Assembly (NCBI GenBank): GCA_037179515.1
Contig: JAXCGZ010000098.1
Coordinates: forward strand, 66,001 to 130,000
DNA length: 64,000 nt
Source of the DNA: Halocaridina rubra
Lineage: Eukaryota; Arthropoda; Malacostraca; Decapoda; Atyidae
Reading direction: 5' to 3'
The notes beneath the pieces are model-generated. The model saw nothing but the letters and a program-made list of their open reading frames with translations, searched no databases and was not told the origin of the DNA. Shown here piece by piece: positions 14,713-30,965 of this stretch; within the stretch, counting starts at the first letter, position 1; every line of letters starts with the position of its first letter. A program made the position numbers and the translations under genes.

Positions 14713-14821
14713 CAAGCTTTTTATAATTTCTGAGATAGAAATTATTTTTGAAGTCTATCGTATGCTCTTGTCTGTTATAAATATTACTTATTTTTAATGG
14801 GTAATAATATTAATCTCCTAT

Positions 14822-16196
14822 AATGTCCTGACTCTTGGAAAATATCACATGTAATACCTCTGCATAAAAAGGGGGACAGAGAAGATGTGACAAACTATCG
14901 TCCCATTTCCCTCCTACCCATTTTCTCTAAAATATTAGAAAAAATTGTTGCATGCCAACTTATGTCATATTTAGAATCAAATAGACTACTAACGATTAGC
15001 CAACATGGTTTCAGACCAAAACTCTCGACGGAAACTGCACTGCTTAAAGTTACGAATAGTATATATAATAATATAGATATGAAAAAATAGCTTTACTAAT
15101 TTTACTAGACTTATCAAAAGCCTTCGACAGTGTAAACCATGAAATTCTTTTAAGTAAATGTATTAACTTAAATATTGATCCAAGCTGGTTTAGCGAGTAT
15201 CTATCTAATCGTAAACAGTCCATGCGTCTTAACAACATTATCTCTGTGCCAAAAAATGTATCATTTGGTGTTCCACAGGGATCAGTACTTGGTCCTATCC
15301 TCTTCTCCATTTACGTAAATGATCTATCTTCTTTCATTTCTGACTGTCTAGTCGTACAATATGCAGATGACACTCAACTACTCCTTAGTGGTGATATTAA
15401 TAACCTCCCAGAGCTAACTTTAAGAGCAGAAAACACTCTGTCAAAAATTACAACCTATTTCCAAGAAATTGGGCTGTTAATTAACGAAAGTAAAACACAG
15501 TGCATATTTATTGGTTCAAGGTTCCACATAGCACAAATTCCAGAAAACACAACAATTAATTTTTGCGACAATATTATCACACCTAGCAAAACTGTCAAAA
15601 ACCTAGGAATTCAATTTGATAACCACATGTTGTTTGATTCCCATATAGATAAAGTATGCAAAAAGGTTACAGGAACATTAATGTACTTATCACGTATAAA
15701 AGACAATTTTGAGACTACCACTCGAATAACTGTTGTTGAATCTCTAGCCCTAAGTCACATTAATTACTGCACAACTGTTTGGGGAGCTACCACTAAGACT
15801 CAGATAAACAGAATACAGAAGCTTATTAATTTTGCAGCTCGAGTTGCCCTGGGAGGAATAAGAAAATATGACCACATCACACCAGCTCTCAATAAACTTG
15901 GGTGGCTGCGGGCAGAAAATAAGGTCGCTTATGCTATTTATGTTTTTGTATTCAAAATTTTGGACCATCATTATCCTAGCTGGCTATTTGATTTAAAAAC
16001 AGTCAGGGATATAAGGGGAACCAACACAAGACAGAGCAGTGAGCTCTTTATTCACAGAACAAACACAGAAGCAGGTTCAAAGATGATCACTATCAAAGGG
16101 CCAACACTCTGGAATAATATTCCAGAGCATCTTAAAAATGTATCCTCCTTCACAGCTTTCAAAGGCAAACTATATAGATTTCTTTTGGACAAATAG
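14822..16196 (+). pseudogene. LINE family B RT, frameshifted
   Basis: The first part (about 14822-15085) reads NYRPISLLPIFSKILEKIV and HGFRPKLSTETALLKVT. The frame changes in an A-run at about 15080-15086, after which it continues ALLILLDLSKAFDSVNHEIL (motif A), FGVPQGSVLGPILFSIYVND, VQYADDTQLLLSG (motif C), KTVKNLGIQFDNHM, INYCTTVWGATTKTQ and RKYDHITPALNKLGWLR, ending KLYRFLLDK and TAG at 16194-16196. Apart from one indel in the homopolymer it is open over about 450 codons. The ATG at 15222 is internal to the domain and is not a real start. Confidence 0.9.
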
Positions 16197-16497
16197 TTGC
16201 TGCTCATTAAGAACTAATTATTCTCATTGTAAGGAAACAAATATGGAAATGATGCCGATAATAACGATCCTGTATCTAGTGGCATACTTACTACTTTATT
16301 ATTAACATTATTGTTAACATTTTATTACAGCATTATTGTATTCTATGAAAGCTACATTTAATTTAACTATATGTCTAACCCTCTTATTTATTAGTTTAAT
16401 TACATGTCTACTTATAAGTTACTATGAATGTTGAATAACCATTGTACAAAATGGAAATAAATGTTTTGATTTGATTTGATTTGATTTGATTTGATTA
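14822..16497 (+). mobile_element. LINE family B, copy 2 (5' truncated)
   Basis: Homology begins at about CPDSWKISHVIPLHKKGDRE and ends with a 3' UTR containing GGAAATAAATG and a tail of about seven TTTGA units at 16464-16496. It is the same family group as copy 1 but clearly diverged in protein, so it is a different subfamily and not a tandem duplicate. Confidence 0.9.
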
Positions 16498-16908
16498 GTT
16501 TGCGCCGAAAGTAGTCAAAGAACATATTATGGTGTCTCTGTGGGCAAGCAGATTTATTTATTTAAGCGACAAGTTTATAAAATGAGAAAAGAATAATTAG
16601 GCATAGCTACGGGGTTTGTAAAAAGCCATTAAGCGACTGCTTATGATCCATAATTAAAACAGAATAGCCATTAGGTTCTTAAAACCACTGAGCATAGAAT
16701 TAAAGTATCTGAATTCCAGATCAAGACTTAGCACGAGGGTCTGCCCCTCTCTTTCTTTATCTCTTACTTTATTTAATTTTCGTGCTTTTCCCTCCCGTTC
16801 CCTTATATCCTTAAATCCCTCCCCTTTTTTTCCCCTCCTATCCTATCCCATCCGAAAAAAAAAAGTTCTTAAATATACATAGAAATCAACCAGAAGTCAG
16901 ATTACAGA
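16498..16908. other. Unassigned sequence
   Basis: No feature recognised; a pyrimidine-rich patch lies at 16740-16855. Confidence 0.5.
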
Positions 16909-17019
<111 letters not shown>

Positions 17020-17292
17020 TTAAGTATGGAAATGAATACTTGTATAATTCGTGAGAATATTAACAGCAAGTAAACCGACAACTTAATATTGTATTTTATA
17101 ACACGTATAGTTGGAATATATATTTAAAACAACATAAATGTATTGCAGAGTGCAATTCCTAGGCCACGTGTCCCTGTACAGTGTCTAATTTTTCCGTGTA
17201 TTTCTATTTATTGTGCCCTCCTAACGTTTGTTAACTTGTTACATACCAACTTCAGAGTTTCATAACTTCATGTGTCATATATTTTGATCTGT

Positions 17293-17500
17293 TATAAAAC
17301 CCCTTAAGTTTTTAATTGGAAAAAACACATTTCAGATATTTTTACCTTTCATTTTGGACCAGGTCTCGAATCCCATAAGTTTTTCATTTGAAAATCTGTT
17401 ATATATCGCACATGAATGGTATCTTTAATCTTTTTCTCTCGTTCTTTTTTGATCCAGTGTTCATAACCCCTATAAGTTTTCATTTGGAAAAATAATATTT
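17293..17500. repeat. Diverged short tandem repeat, three copies
   Basis: Related blocks start near 17296, 17370 and 17464. Each has CCC.TAAGTTTT followed by (C/A)ATTTGGAAAA with variable spacing of 75-95 bp. Confidence 0.5.
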
Positions 17501-17515
17501 TTATTTTACTTGGAT

Positions 17516-17517
<2 letters not shown>

Positions 17518-17603
<86 letters not shown>
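17518..17603. repeat. (CT)n microsatellite
   Basis: About 42 uninterrupted units. Confidence 0.98.
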
Positions 17604-17607
<4 letters not shown>

Positions 17608-17841
17608 GTGGGTGCTTTTTTCGAGATCAGACAATATCTAGCATTATTACAATTATCAGTATGATGTGACAAATGTACTGTATTATATATTATATATAAT
17701 TGTGTTTTGCATTTTATTTTTCAAATATTTTATGACACTAAGAAATAGAAAACATTGATGTCTCCTCATTAAATATATTGATATTTTTTTCAGCCATGAC
17801 GCAGTTATCACATACTGTACTTGTATTAAAAATAAAATAAA

Positions 17842-17895
17842 ATACATACATATACCTTGGCTGTTTCCCCCTTTAATTGAGGCCAATGACACTCG
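17842..17895 (-). mobile_element. LINE family D, extreme 3' end only
   Basis: The minus strand reads CAATTAAAGGGGGAAACAGC followed by CAAGGTATATGTATGTAT, matching the 3' terminus of the LINE at 53630-54222. It is a heavily 5'-truncated insertion. Confidence 0.7.
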
Positions 17896-18090
17896 GATAT
17901 ATGAAATTCGAATTCGTCTGAAACTTGTTATCATCAATAAAGTCAAGTAGACTACACTTAGACCTAGAAAATATAAAAGCTAATTGCATAGGTTATATTG
18001 TTTTGGGAAGAGATGTCCCAAGTGATAGTAAGATAAAAATAAAATAAGACCAAGAAACGGGGACTTAAGAGCATGGGACTTTTATTTTGA

Positions 18091-18606
<516 letters not shown>

Positions 18607-18607
18607 C

Positions 18608-18682
<75 letters not shown>
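18607..18682. repeat. (TTA)n microsatellite
   Basis: About 25 units. Confidence 0.97.
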
Positions 18683-18683
<1 letters not shown>

Positions 18684-19436
18684 TTTGACATGCTTGCAGT
18701 AGTATAACTTTGATAATTAAAACCGATAGGCCCCCCAAAAAATGACATTTCAAGGCCATGAGAATGTGAATTATTTCTTCATACATCTGTAAATGTAAGA
18801 ATTTAATCTTTACACTTGCGCTCGATTTTTTATTCTTGATATGAATATTTAGTTTTCTCAATTCAGCTCTTCACGTGTTTGATGTCGTACACAGAACTTG
18901 ACTGAATGGGAAACTTTGTTTAATTAAAGGTAAATTTAATTATTTGAAATGGTTCTTGAATATTTGTTATGCAAGTAATATACAGAATATATTAACTAAA
19001 GAATTTTCCAATGTAATTTTGTAATCATTTAACAATTGTAAATATTGTACATTTGACATTTAAAAAATAAAAGAAAAAAAAATTTGTAACGAATACAAAA
19101 TTCACGTGGACAGGGAATAACTTTAGGTCGTAAATGAAAATATTATTGAGATGTCGTAAAGGCAGTTAATGAGATGGACGTAAAGGCAGTTAATAAAATG
19201 GACATCTGTTGCCTTTTCACTGCAGAAATAAGAAAGCATATAGCCATATCCTAAAGTGCCATTTGTCAACCAAAAAATGAATTGCGGAATATCAAATCCA
19301 TTTTTGCACTATTTAATTGTAAGCCTATGGAAGGATATAAGAGACCTCTCTGAAATCGTGGAGCAAAATTTCTCTGTCGAAAAGTGCGGTAACTCGAGAA
19401 ATGAGAATATAGCCTATTGTCACAGTCATAGGATTT
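18683..19436. other. Unassigned AT-rich sequence
   Basis: Nothing recognised apart from a twice-repeated GACGTAAAGGCAGTTAAT-like phrase at 19148-19200. Confidence 0.45.
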
Positions 19437-19438
19437 TG

Positions 19439-19473
<35 letters not shown>

Positions 19474-19576
19474 TCAGCTACCACAAAGTATACAATGAGA
19501 ATAGCCTAACAACAAATTCTTTGTAGCTATTATTGGGAATGTCATTAGTCTATACTGACTTGAATGGATGAACTTA

Positions 19577-19673
<97 letters not shown>
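19437..19673. repeat. (AAT)n and (CT)n microsatellites
   Basis: (ATA)n at 19437-19472 and (CT)n at 19580-19673 with unique sequence between them. Confidence 0.95.
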
Positions 19674-19675
<2 letters not shown>

Positions 19676-20205
19676 GTATATATGGTATAGTAGGTTCTTA
19701 TAAATTACCATCGATTTCCACTGTACTCAGTTCATGGTACAGATTGAGAGACAAATGATTTCAACTCCCGACGTGATGAAATAAAATTTGCGCTACCGCC
19801 TCGTTCCTTTGTAATGGCAGACCCAGCACACTAAGCCAAGGTAGATTTCATTTCAACTCATGTGGGCTTTTAATGAATGAATAGTAAACAATGTGTCGTT
19901 TTGCTTTATGCTAAAATAGTAATTTTAAACGCGCATATTTATATATTTATTGTATTATTCATGGCCTAAACGATTGACCTGACTAGGCCATTTAATTATA
20001 AAGTACTTAGTGTCAGCTGTTACCATTGCTGCAGTTCTATTCAGTTATTCAGTTGGGAATGCAATTAGTAATGTTTTAATTCATCATACAGTTTACAACT
20101 TGCATCCTGGTTCATTTTTATTCTTTTGGGAAATCATTGGAAGGGCGAATCTTGCAAATGAATTTTACTGTGCCCGTTTATCCCATGTTACAACCACTAT
20201 AAAAT
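19674..20205. other. Unassigned sequence
   Basis: No gene or element recognised. Confidence 0.5.
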
Positions 20206-20206
20206 G

Positions 20207-20262
<56 letters not shown>
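20206..20262. repeat. (GA)n microsatellite
   Basis: About 28 units with one GG interruption. Confidence 0.96.
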
Positions 20263-20266
<4 letters not shown>

Positions 20267-20482
20267 CGACCCATTTTATGACGCATTAAAGCTTAGAACG
20301 TGAAAAGGCTGCTTTGCAGTTTCGTTAATCAGTATTTTTGTAGTTTTAATATTTTACAAAGTCAGTGCCCTTTGTAATTTGTTTTATGAGTCTTTGTAAA
20401 GTTTATATATGCTGAATGAAGGACTTTGTGTATTATTATTCTTTGATTTTTTTATTTTAATGTTTGCAGAAAAATTAAAAAT

Positions 20483-20637
20483 GGAGACCACGATAGCCGA
20501 ATGGTTAAAATACTCAATTGGAGAGTTAACAGACCCACAATCGACCTCCACTGTTGGGTGTCAAAAAGGTCATCCAGCTCTTATTCCCCAGCCATGTTTT
20601 GTCTGTAACCACCTCATAATTGGGCCTAGTAGTGACA
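20483..20637 (+). mobile_element. tRNA-derived SINE, family S2 (diverged)
   Basis: GGAGACCACGATAGCCGAATGG is followed by a B-box-like CACAATCGACCTCC, then TTGGGTGTCAAAAAGGTCATCC, AGCTCTTATTCCCCAGCCATG and CCTAGTAGTGAC, read in pieces. The block order matches the copies at 9807 and 52202. Confidence 0.68.
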
Positions 20638-21030
20638 CATTAAACGAGGAATACAGAACGATTATTATTAGTTTTTTATTTTATTTTATTTTATTGTTTC
20701 TAATTTTTAATTTATACATGATTATAGTAAACTATTGTATCAAGTCAAGAAAACCCTTTCCAACAGAATGAGGGAAACAGTCTAAACCCCTTCATTTTGA
20801 GTTAGGTTAGGTTAGACTATAATAAGCTTGACTTAAATATTTAACTGGCTGCCAGAGAGGGATTGGCATTACTGGTGAGGGAGGGATTATTCTTACCAGT
20901 TGATACTGGTAGGGATTACTTCGACTTAACCCAGGAATTTGTAACTAATTGCTCAGCTGCAGCCGTGTTAAAAGAGGCTTTTGATATTGTGTGGTAGTGC
21001 AGCAGTAGTGAATAGCTTCGTTGTTGGTGT
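20638..21030. other. Unassigned sequence
   Basis: No gene. GAGTTAGGTTAGGTTAG lies at about 20800-20816. Confidence 0.45.
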
Positions 21031-21031
21031 C

Positions 21032-21353
<322 letters not shown>

Positions 21354-21517
21354 CAAGAGTATCTTAGCGCTTACGAGTATATTTATCTAGCCATCTACAG
21401 AGGTAACCTCTGAAGATGGGTTGATATTCGTAAGCACTGAGATACTCCTTTATTTTCTGTTGTTCCTTCGTTATCAAAATTATCATATTTACAATATTCA
21501 CGTCTTCTTGTAAAAAC

Positions 21518-21686
<169 letters not shown>

Positions 21687-23209
21687 ATTCACATAGACAC
21701 TGTAATATTAACACAATTATACACAGATGTTTATAACATAGATGCAATACTCTTTGCCTTTAATTTCACTCTTAAATAGTACTGACACAAAAGCAAAGTA
21801 GTAGTAATTCTAACCCCGAGGTCGTATTTACCTCGCCAGTTCTCTCTTATCTGTTGAAATGCTTTGTATTTAAAATAATTTTATGAATGAAACAAACGGA
21901 ATTTTAAGAGAGGCAATTTAATGCATTTTTACAAATGTAGTTCACCGTAAATAAATGATGAAACGTTCAAATACAAGCAGATAAAATTTTAATATTGAAT
22001 GTCATAGAAGACGAGGGCAATGAATATTTTTTAAAATAAAATAAAAAGAAACAAAATTTACAAGTACCAATAAATTTTTTGTAAATGTAAATCATTGCTT
22101 TGTAAGCACGATGAGAGATATTTAAACACAAGTGAATAAACTGCTCTCTGAAAGATATAAAAGACCTGGGCATTAAAACAATTTATGTTTAATAATTAAA
22201 AAAGTACATTAAACCCGAATATTTTACAAGTGTAAAAGCTAAAATAGGATATGCTTTCACATACATAAAAAAAAAATGCTAAGAATATGAGAAAATCTTA
22301 AAAAAGAATAAAATAAAATTGAAAAAAACTAAATTTTTAATACCTGTCAAAATTATGAGATATTTGAATGAAACTTTTCGCAATTTTGAAGGACTTAGTT
22401 AATTTTTTTTTATTTATATATATTTTTTTTGAATCAGTATTCATATTCAAGGGAATAAAATAACTGAAACGTTTTAAGCGCAAATATATAATTCATAGTT
22501 GAGGCAGTTTAAGAAATTGTTAACACATTGAACAATATTTCACGACTAATTTTACCAAGCTGTGAAATATTTGAAATCTAAAAAATATTCTGTAATTTAG
22601 TGAAAGGAATTATTGATAATCTTTACAAACTTTTAAGTACATAAATAAAACTATTTTTTTAAGTAAATATGATTAAAACGCAACACTATTCTGTAAAGAA
22701 ATAAACTTTGCAACATTTTAAGGAAATATTACTGAATTTGCATTAACTTAACCATGACTGAGAAGTCTTGAGGAAAACGTTTAAGGGAAAATGTATAAAA
22801 TGCCCAACATGTGAGGCCTAAGCCAAACATTCGAAATACAAAAAGAATAAACTGTAAATCAGGAAAAAAAAAACAGAAGGCGAAAGAAGGAAAGAGTAAC
22901 TCTGAGAAAAGAAGTAAAAGGCTATAATTTTCCTCTATAACTTTTGTGGCCTGCGATATGATTCGCTCCGACAAGAACGACTCATTTTTATGGCCCAGTT
23001 TTCTCGTTTATTGTGAGGTCGTAGATGCGATGTCTCCTCTCGAAACTTTCGAATATTACTTTAAATCATTCTTTATCCTTCAATATTTCCTCATTTTTTT
23101 GACTATTAATTACTATTTCTGTAGTCAAAATAATTATAGATCAAAACACGTAAGAGAGTAACTGACTGAATTCAGCATTCAGGAATTACTTAATTTCTTT
23201 TTTTTTTTA
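21687..23209. other. Unassigned very AT-rich sequence
   Basis: About 1.5 kb of A/T-rich DNA with many homopolymer runs. Short frames look random; no conserved protein motif seen. Confidence 0.5.
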
Positions 23210-24005
23210 GCTTTCAGTAATTTTTTTTCACCCTTTTCGCATTAAATAATGGATTTTGAGCATCAGTGATCTAAAGAGACTAAAAAAAAAATAAAAGTTT
23301 TTAGACGTAGACAAACATACACGAATATACCAGTTACTGAAGCCCGTTTTAAGCCTTTAAGTTCGTTTTATTTTATATATATATATTTTTTAACAGAAGT
23401 ACTTGTGGTTGAACTAGTTTTAGTGTACGAAAGCTGTTAACAGACTAAAAGAAAAGTTTTTGGGGCGGAAAAAAAAATACAAATACACTAGTATGCAATA
23501 GCGTTATTAATAAAGCGTCTTATTAATTCCATGATTCTTTTGTTTTTACCCTTATTATACGCAACTCTTAGTTAATATAAATATAAATTTCAAAATTAAA
23601 ACAGTTCATAAAAGGCTAAGAGAAAGTCTGAGATGTCTTAGAGCAGAATGAGCTGAATTTAAAGATTACTTTAACCATTCTTTATCAGAGAATATTTCGT
23701 GTTTTTACATAGTTTTAGCAACACTGGCTGTCGTTATAATGATTTTGGAGCAGTAAAGGCGCTGAGTCTAACATAAAATTTTTGAAATGCAGGCGAAGAA
23801 AGCTACAAAGAAGTCAACAATTCTTTTACATAATTTTCCTTCAGTATCTTTTCCTTTTTATTGCAAACTTTCTAGTTGTTAAAATAATTTTGAAGCATTA
23901 GAACACTTATGACACTAACAGAAAGTTTCTGTAGCAAAGGGGAAAAAATGTGCTAAATTCAGCAAGTATTTAACCATGCCTTTGCTTTAAGTAATTATTT
24001 ACCTT
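23210..24005. repeat. Diverged tandem repeat, about 150-bp unit
   Basis: Recurring phrases such as ATTTTG(G/A)AGCAtyA, GACACTAA(C/G)AGAAAGTTT and TTTAACCAT.CTTT occur near 23250, 23420, 23610, 23740 and 23890. Strongly diverged; period approximate. Confidence 0.45.
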
Positions 24006-24013
24006 TTTAGCTA

Positions 24014-25520
<1,507 letters not shown>

Positions 25521-25522
<2 letters not shown>

Positions 25523-26930
25523 TATATGTGTATAGATAGATAGATAGATAGATAGATATATAGAGGTGTATTTTTGGAAGCAGCTCTTCATTTAAACATA
25601 TTTTATTTAACATGACCTTAGGTTTGATGGGAGAGGGGGCTTGGACCCCGGCTAAATGGTAGGTTATATAGTCGGTATCTAGTCTTATCACTGTTCCATG
25701 CCTCTGCCGTTCATGAGAGACCTTAAACCTTTACTATCTTGCTAGGTCTAGGCTTACAAAGTGATTCGATGTGGTAACAGCATATCTAGAGACAAATTTC
25801 AAGCTGCTTCTCATTGTTTATAATAAAACTATGCCTTCGGTAGCTCAGTGCACATAGCGCTTCCTTTCCATCAGGTGGTCCCGACTTCCACTCCCCAATA
25901 TGGCTTGTGAATCTTCTTGCTTCTCTCAAGCGTTTAGGTGAAGAGAAGGGTAGTGATGTTCTTCGAGAAGTAACCTCTGTTAGGTACCTCACTAGCACAT
26001 TGTTATATGTTTAAGGTCATTGCTAAAAAAGGAATTCAAATTCAAATTAAACTTGCTATTAATGGGGTTGTAAAGGTATGAAATTTGACATGGAATAATT
26101 GGTATAGTATCACGATTGTGTATAGATGATGATGGCTAAAGGGATTTCTCGCAACTGCTAGCCCAGTGAACTGTGATGGACGGGTGTGAGGGGAGCTGCC
26201 ATGTGATGAAGCGGTGGGGGTAAACCAGCTGCGGCTGTCGGGTCTTATTGTAGCATATCCTCACCCGCCTACCTTGTAGGTGACCCAAGCTGGGTGGAAG
26301 AGGGGGGAAATGTGGTTACCAATTAACCCCAAGGAGCTAAGTGGAGTAGTTGAGGTATATGTAAATCGTGGTGAATGCACGCTTCTTGGCTCGGCCACTC
26401 CCTTACAGGGGGAATGAGGCCATGTGTATATGTATAGTATCACGATAGTAATAAAACCTCTGTTGACATGAAAACAAAAAGCATAGGAAGGATTTTAAAA
26501 GTGCAGGTCACTGATTTTATTTGAAATATTGATGAATAACTGGTATCAGTATGTGCTTGGCGAACCGTGTTGATGTCGGATTGTTTTATTATCTTCTTTT
26601 ACTTCTTCATTATTTTATATATATCGCTGGAATTTAAATAAAACTTCGGGTCTTGGGAGAACGGACAAGGTATTTTTATTTTCGAAGTCTATTTTCAAAC
26701 AGCTGATAATCCCCAAAGTCTAGCGCTTTTCTACATCTTACAGTTCTCGGCCTAAGGCAGCCATGTTTATTCTGAACTGCCATAACTCCTTGACTGCCTG
26801 ACTCCTAAACTGCCTTACAAAGATTAAGGCTCCCCTTTTTTGTAAGCTTCTTCAGCTACAGTGGGGTGGGACTTATTGTCCCTAGATCTGTGCCAGACCA
26901 ATTACGCCAAATATTACATATAGACAAAAA
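25521..26930. other. Unassigned sequence, possible tRNA-like SINE remnant
   Basis: No protein motif seen. At 25833-25900, TTCGGTAGCTCAGTGCACAT followed by AGCGCTTCC resembles a tRNA A-box region but lacks a good B box, so it is at most a decayed SINE. At 26260-26420 GC-rich sequence shows no recognised family. Confidence 0.4.
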
Positions 26931-27231
26931 TTCCAATTGGTTTCTGTCTACATAGAGGGAATGGACTTCCGTCGTTGACCCTTAGCCATTGGTTAATTAC
27001 TTTCCCAGGGTTTGATCCCTGGGTCGCAGCTTCGTGATAGATTTTCCAAGAACTTCTTTACCATGGGTCACGGCACGTGATTCCAATTGGTTTCTGTCTA
27101 CGTAGAGGGGATGGACTTCCGTCGCTTGACCCTTGGCCATTGGTTGAATACTTACCCAGGGTTTGATCCCTGGGTCGAAGCTTCGTGAAAGCTTTTCCCA
27201 GAACTTCTTTACCATGGGTCACGGCACGTGA
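26931..27231. repeat. Tandem duplication, 150-bp unit, two copies
   Basis: Units start at 26931 and 27081 with TTCCAATTGGTTTCTGTCTA and end CATGGGTCACGGCACGTGA. They differ at roughly ten positions plus one indel. Each contains CCCAGGGTTTGATCCCTGGG, an imperfect palindrome. No coding potential. Confidence 0.9.
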
Positions 27232-27559
27232 GAAATGTCACTCGCCATTCTCCAGATGGATTTTCCTTTGTCATGTTTCGAGCCTGGGTCACGGTTTCCC
27301 GGAAGCTGTCAGGTGTCGGCTGGCTAATGAAATATGCGACAGAAAACTTTTAATTCTAAAACTAATTATAACTATATACAGAAGTAGCTGTCCACCTGAA
27401 ACCAGAAGATTTTATAAACTGCGCTTGACGTGGTCTCAGCCACTCTTATGCATGCTTGAAAGTTATGCGTACCAGTAGTAAGTTGGCTCGTGGCACCAGC
27501 CATCTGTTGCGATACTAGAGCTGAACTTTGACCTTAAATGCAAGAAGGACAGCTCGATG

Positions 27560-27720
27560 TTAAGTGTTCATTCAGTACTTGGTTCTTTTCTTTGTCTATA
27601 TCTGCACCGAATATTCTGGCGTAATCGTTGCCACATCTCTAATTATCCCTGCACATCTGACAAGAACCAGTACTTTCTATCTCTGTTTCTCTTTGCTTTC
27701 TTTCTACTTTTCTTGGTACC
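27560..27720 (+). mobile_element. Relic of LINE family C linker region
   Basis: CTAATTATCCCTGCACATCT then GACAA at 27637-27661 is identical to the minus strand of 30936-30960, at the 5' edge of the family C LINE. The flanking sequence gives NYPCTSDKN-like residues in place of that region. Short, so only a probable relic. Confidence 0.5.
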
Positions 27721-28985
<1,265 letters not shown>

Positions 28986-30965
28986 GATTGTGACACCAGG
29001 ACAGGCAAAAAAAAAAAAAAAATGCCCTCATCGAGCCAGTGCACCAAGGAAACTTGAAGTAAAAAGGAACAGAGATGGAGTGTTGTGACTTTTTTTTTTT
29101 TTAAGAGTGACATCGGGACAGGAAGAAACTGCCCTCGTCAATAAAGGCCCGGGCACGAGAAAATACCAAGACGAAGGAAAAGAAAAAGGTTAAGGGCAAG
29201 GCAAAGATCAGGTAATGTCATGCAAAGGAAAACGACAGACAGAAAAAAACAGCCAAAGTACAGAGGACCCAGAGATATGGAGGACTAGGCTCTGAGATGA
29301 CAATAGATCTGCTTTTTGGAGGATGAAAGGCCATAAGAATTAGGAAAGACAGAAGGAGGAAGAGAGTTCCAGAGTCTGCAGGTAGATGGGAAGAAGCAGT
29401 CGCTGCACCGACCAATCCGCGAGCTACTAATCTCCACACAGTACCTGTGAGATGAGGCTGCTTGGCGAGTGTTACGCGGCCTCGGCAGTGGAGGAGGGAT
29501 GCAACTTGCCAACTCATCAGAGCAGCAATGGAAGTAGTAGCGATAGAAAAGCTAAAGGGAAGATACCTTATGGCCAAGAGAGAGAGAATCCAGGTTAGAA
29601 ATAAGAGAAGGATCATTAATGAGTCTGACTGCCTTACATTCAACCCTATCAAGAAGATAAGTAAAGGAATAAGCACCCCAGATGTGTGAGCAGTATTCTA
29701 AGCAGGGGCGGATAAGACCTTTGTAAATTTTAAGTAACTGCAATGTGGAAAAGTAATGACGGAACCGAAACAAAACCCCCAATTTTTTGGATGAAGATTT
29801 AGAAATTTGGATTATGTGATTCCTCCAAGATAAGTTAGAGGCTATATGGATTCCTAATATATTGATAGAGATAAGAGGGTAAATTTCATTAGTTTCGAAG
29901 ACAATAGGGTTATCAGGAGGAGAAGAAGATAAAGAGATAGCCAGAAACTGTGTCTTGGAGGCATTGCATTTAACTAAATTTTGAGTGCCCCATTCAGATA
30001 CTCTCTGCAAATCGTAGTTAAGAGTAGAAGAAAGAGTGATACAAGATTGATTACGAGTAACAGATGAAGGTTGTGAAGAAAAGGCAGAGGAAAAGTGAAG
30101 GGTAGAATCATCGGCAAAGGCATGAAGAAGAGAGGAAGATGGGGATTGTAGAAGATCACTGATGAAGAGAAGGATGAGAGTAGGTGAAAGAACAGAGCCC
30201 TGTGGAACACCACTGGTAACAGAGAAAGGGCTAGATGTTGCGCCATCAACAACTACAGATATAGAACGGTCAGTAAGAAAACTGGAAATTAGAGAACAGA
30301 AACAAGGGGTAAAGCCATAGGCAGGGAGTTTGGCCAACAGAGCCTTGTGCCAGACTCTGTCTAAAGCCTTAGAGATATCCAGGGCGACGACAAAGGATTC
30401 CCCATAGTTCCTCAGAGAAGATGACCATACATGAGTAAGATAGGACAGGAGATCACCAGTGGATCTTGCCTTGCGGAAGCCGTACTGGTGATCGGAGATA
30501 AGTGAGTTAGATTCAAGGCGTTTCAAGAAGTGAGCATTGAGCAAAGTTTCGAAAACTTTAACAATAGAGGAGGTTAGAGCAATAGGTCGGTAGTTAGAAG
30601 GAATAGAGCGGTCACCCTTCTTAGGAACAGGTTGAACTAGAGCATGCTTCCATGATGAAGGATAGATACTGGTTGACAGAATGAGGCGAAAAAGACGGCA
30701 AAGCACGGGAGCCAGTTCATCTGCAAACTCCTTAAGGAACCTTGCAGGGATACCATCGGGACCAGATGCCTTGTTCGTCTTTAGCGAGCGAAGAACCTTA
30801 TGAACTTTGCATGAAGAAAGGATAAGGGAGGGCATAGGGTTAGAGAGGGGAAAAAGCTGAGGAACAGGTGCGCTGGAATCGTTGATAGAATAGTTGGCAG
30901 AAAAAATGAGAGCCAAAGAGAGTGGCTTTGTCAGATGTGCAGGGATAATTAGACATGTGTATCGA
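28986..30965 (-). mobile_element. LINE family C (5' truncated)
   Basis: Minus-strand non-LTR element with RT coding region (about 30965-29285) and a 3' UTR extending to at least 29100. Two related blocks, TGACATCGGGACAGGAAGAAA with TGCCCTCGTC, and TGACACCAGGACAGGCAAAA with TGCCCTCATCGAG (as read on plus), lie at about 29108 and 28991. They look like a duplicated 3' end, each with an A/T homopolymer. A second copy of the family begins at about 63115. Confidence 0.85.
29285..30965 (-). pseudogene. LINE family C reverse transcriptase
   Basis: A 473-codon open frame (30973-29552) covers TNKASGPDGIPARFLKEFADE, WKHALVQPVPKKGDRS, SNYRPIALTSSIVKVFETLL, YGFRKARSTGDLL, VALDISKALDRVWH (motif A; usual KAFD is KALD here), TSGVPQGSVLSPTLILLFISDL and HAFADDSTLHF (motif C, both Asp), then the C-terminal PCLEYCSHIWGA region. 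It ends after LGHKVSSL. A frameshift near 29540 moves the rest into another frame (29512-29285: RNTRQAASSHRY... to WNSLPPSVFP), the conserved LINE C-terminal FxxRxxxLWNxLP block. The start at 30973 lies in flanking or linker sequence. Endonuclease is missing by truncation. Confidence 0.88.

Noticed and set aside
25833..25900. tRNA gene or SINE near CGGTAGCTCAGTG
   Set aside because: A-box-like only; no convincing B box or stem pairing.
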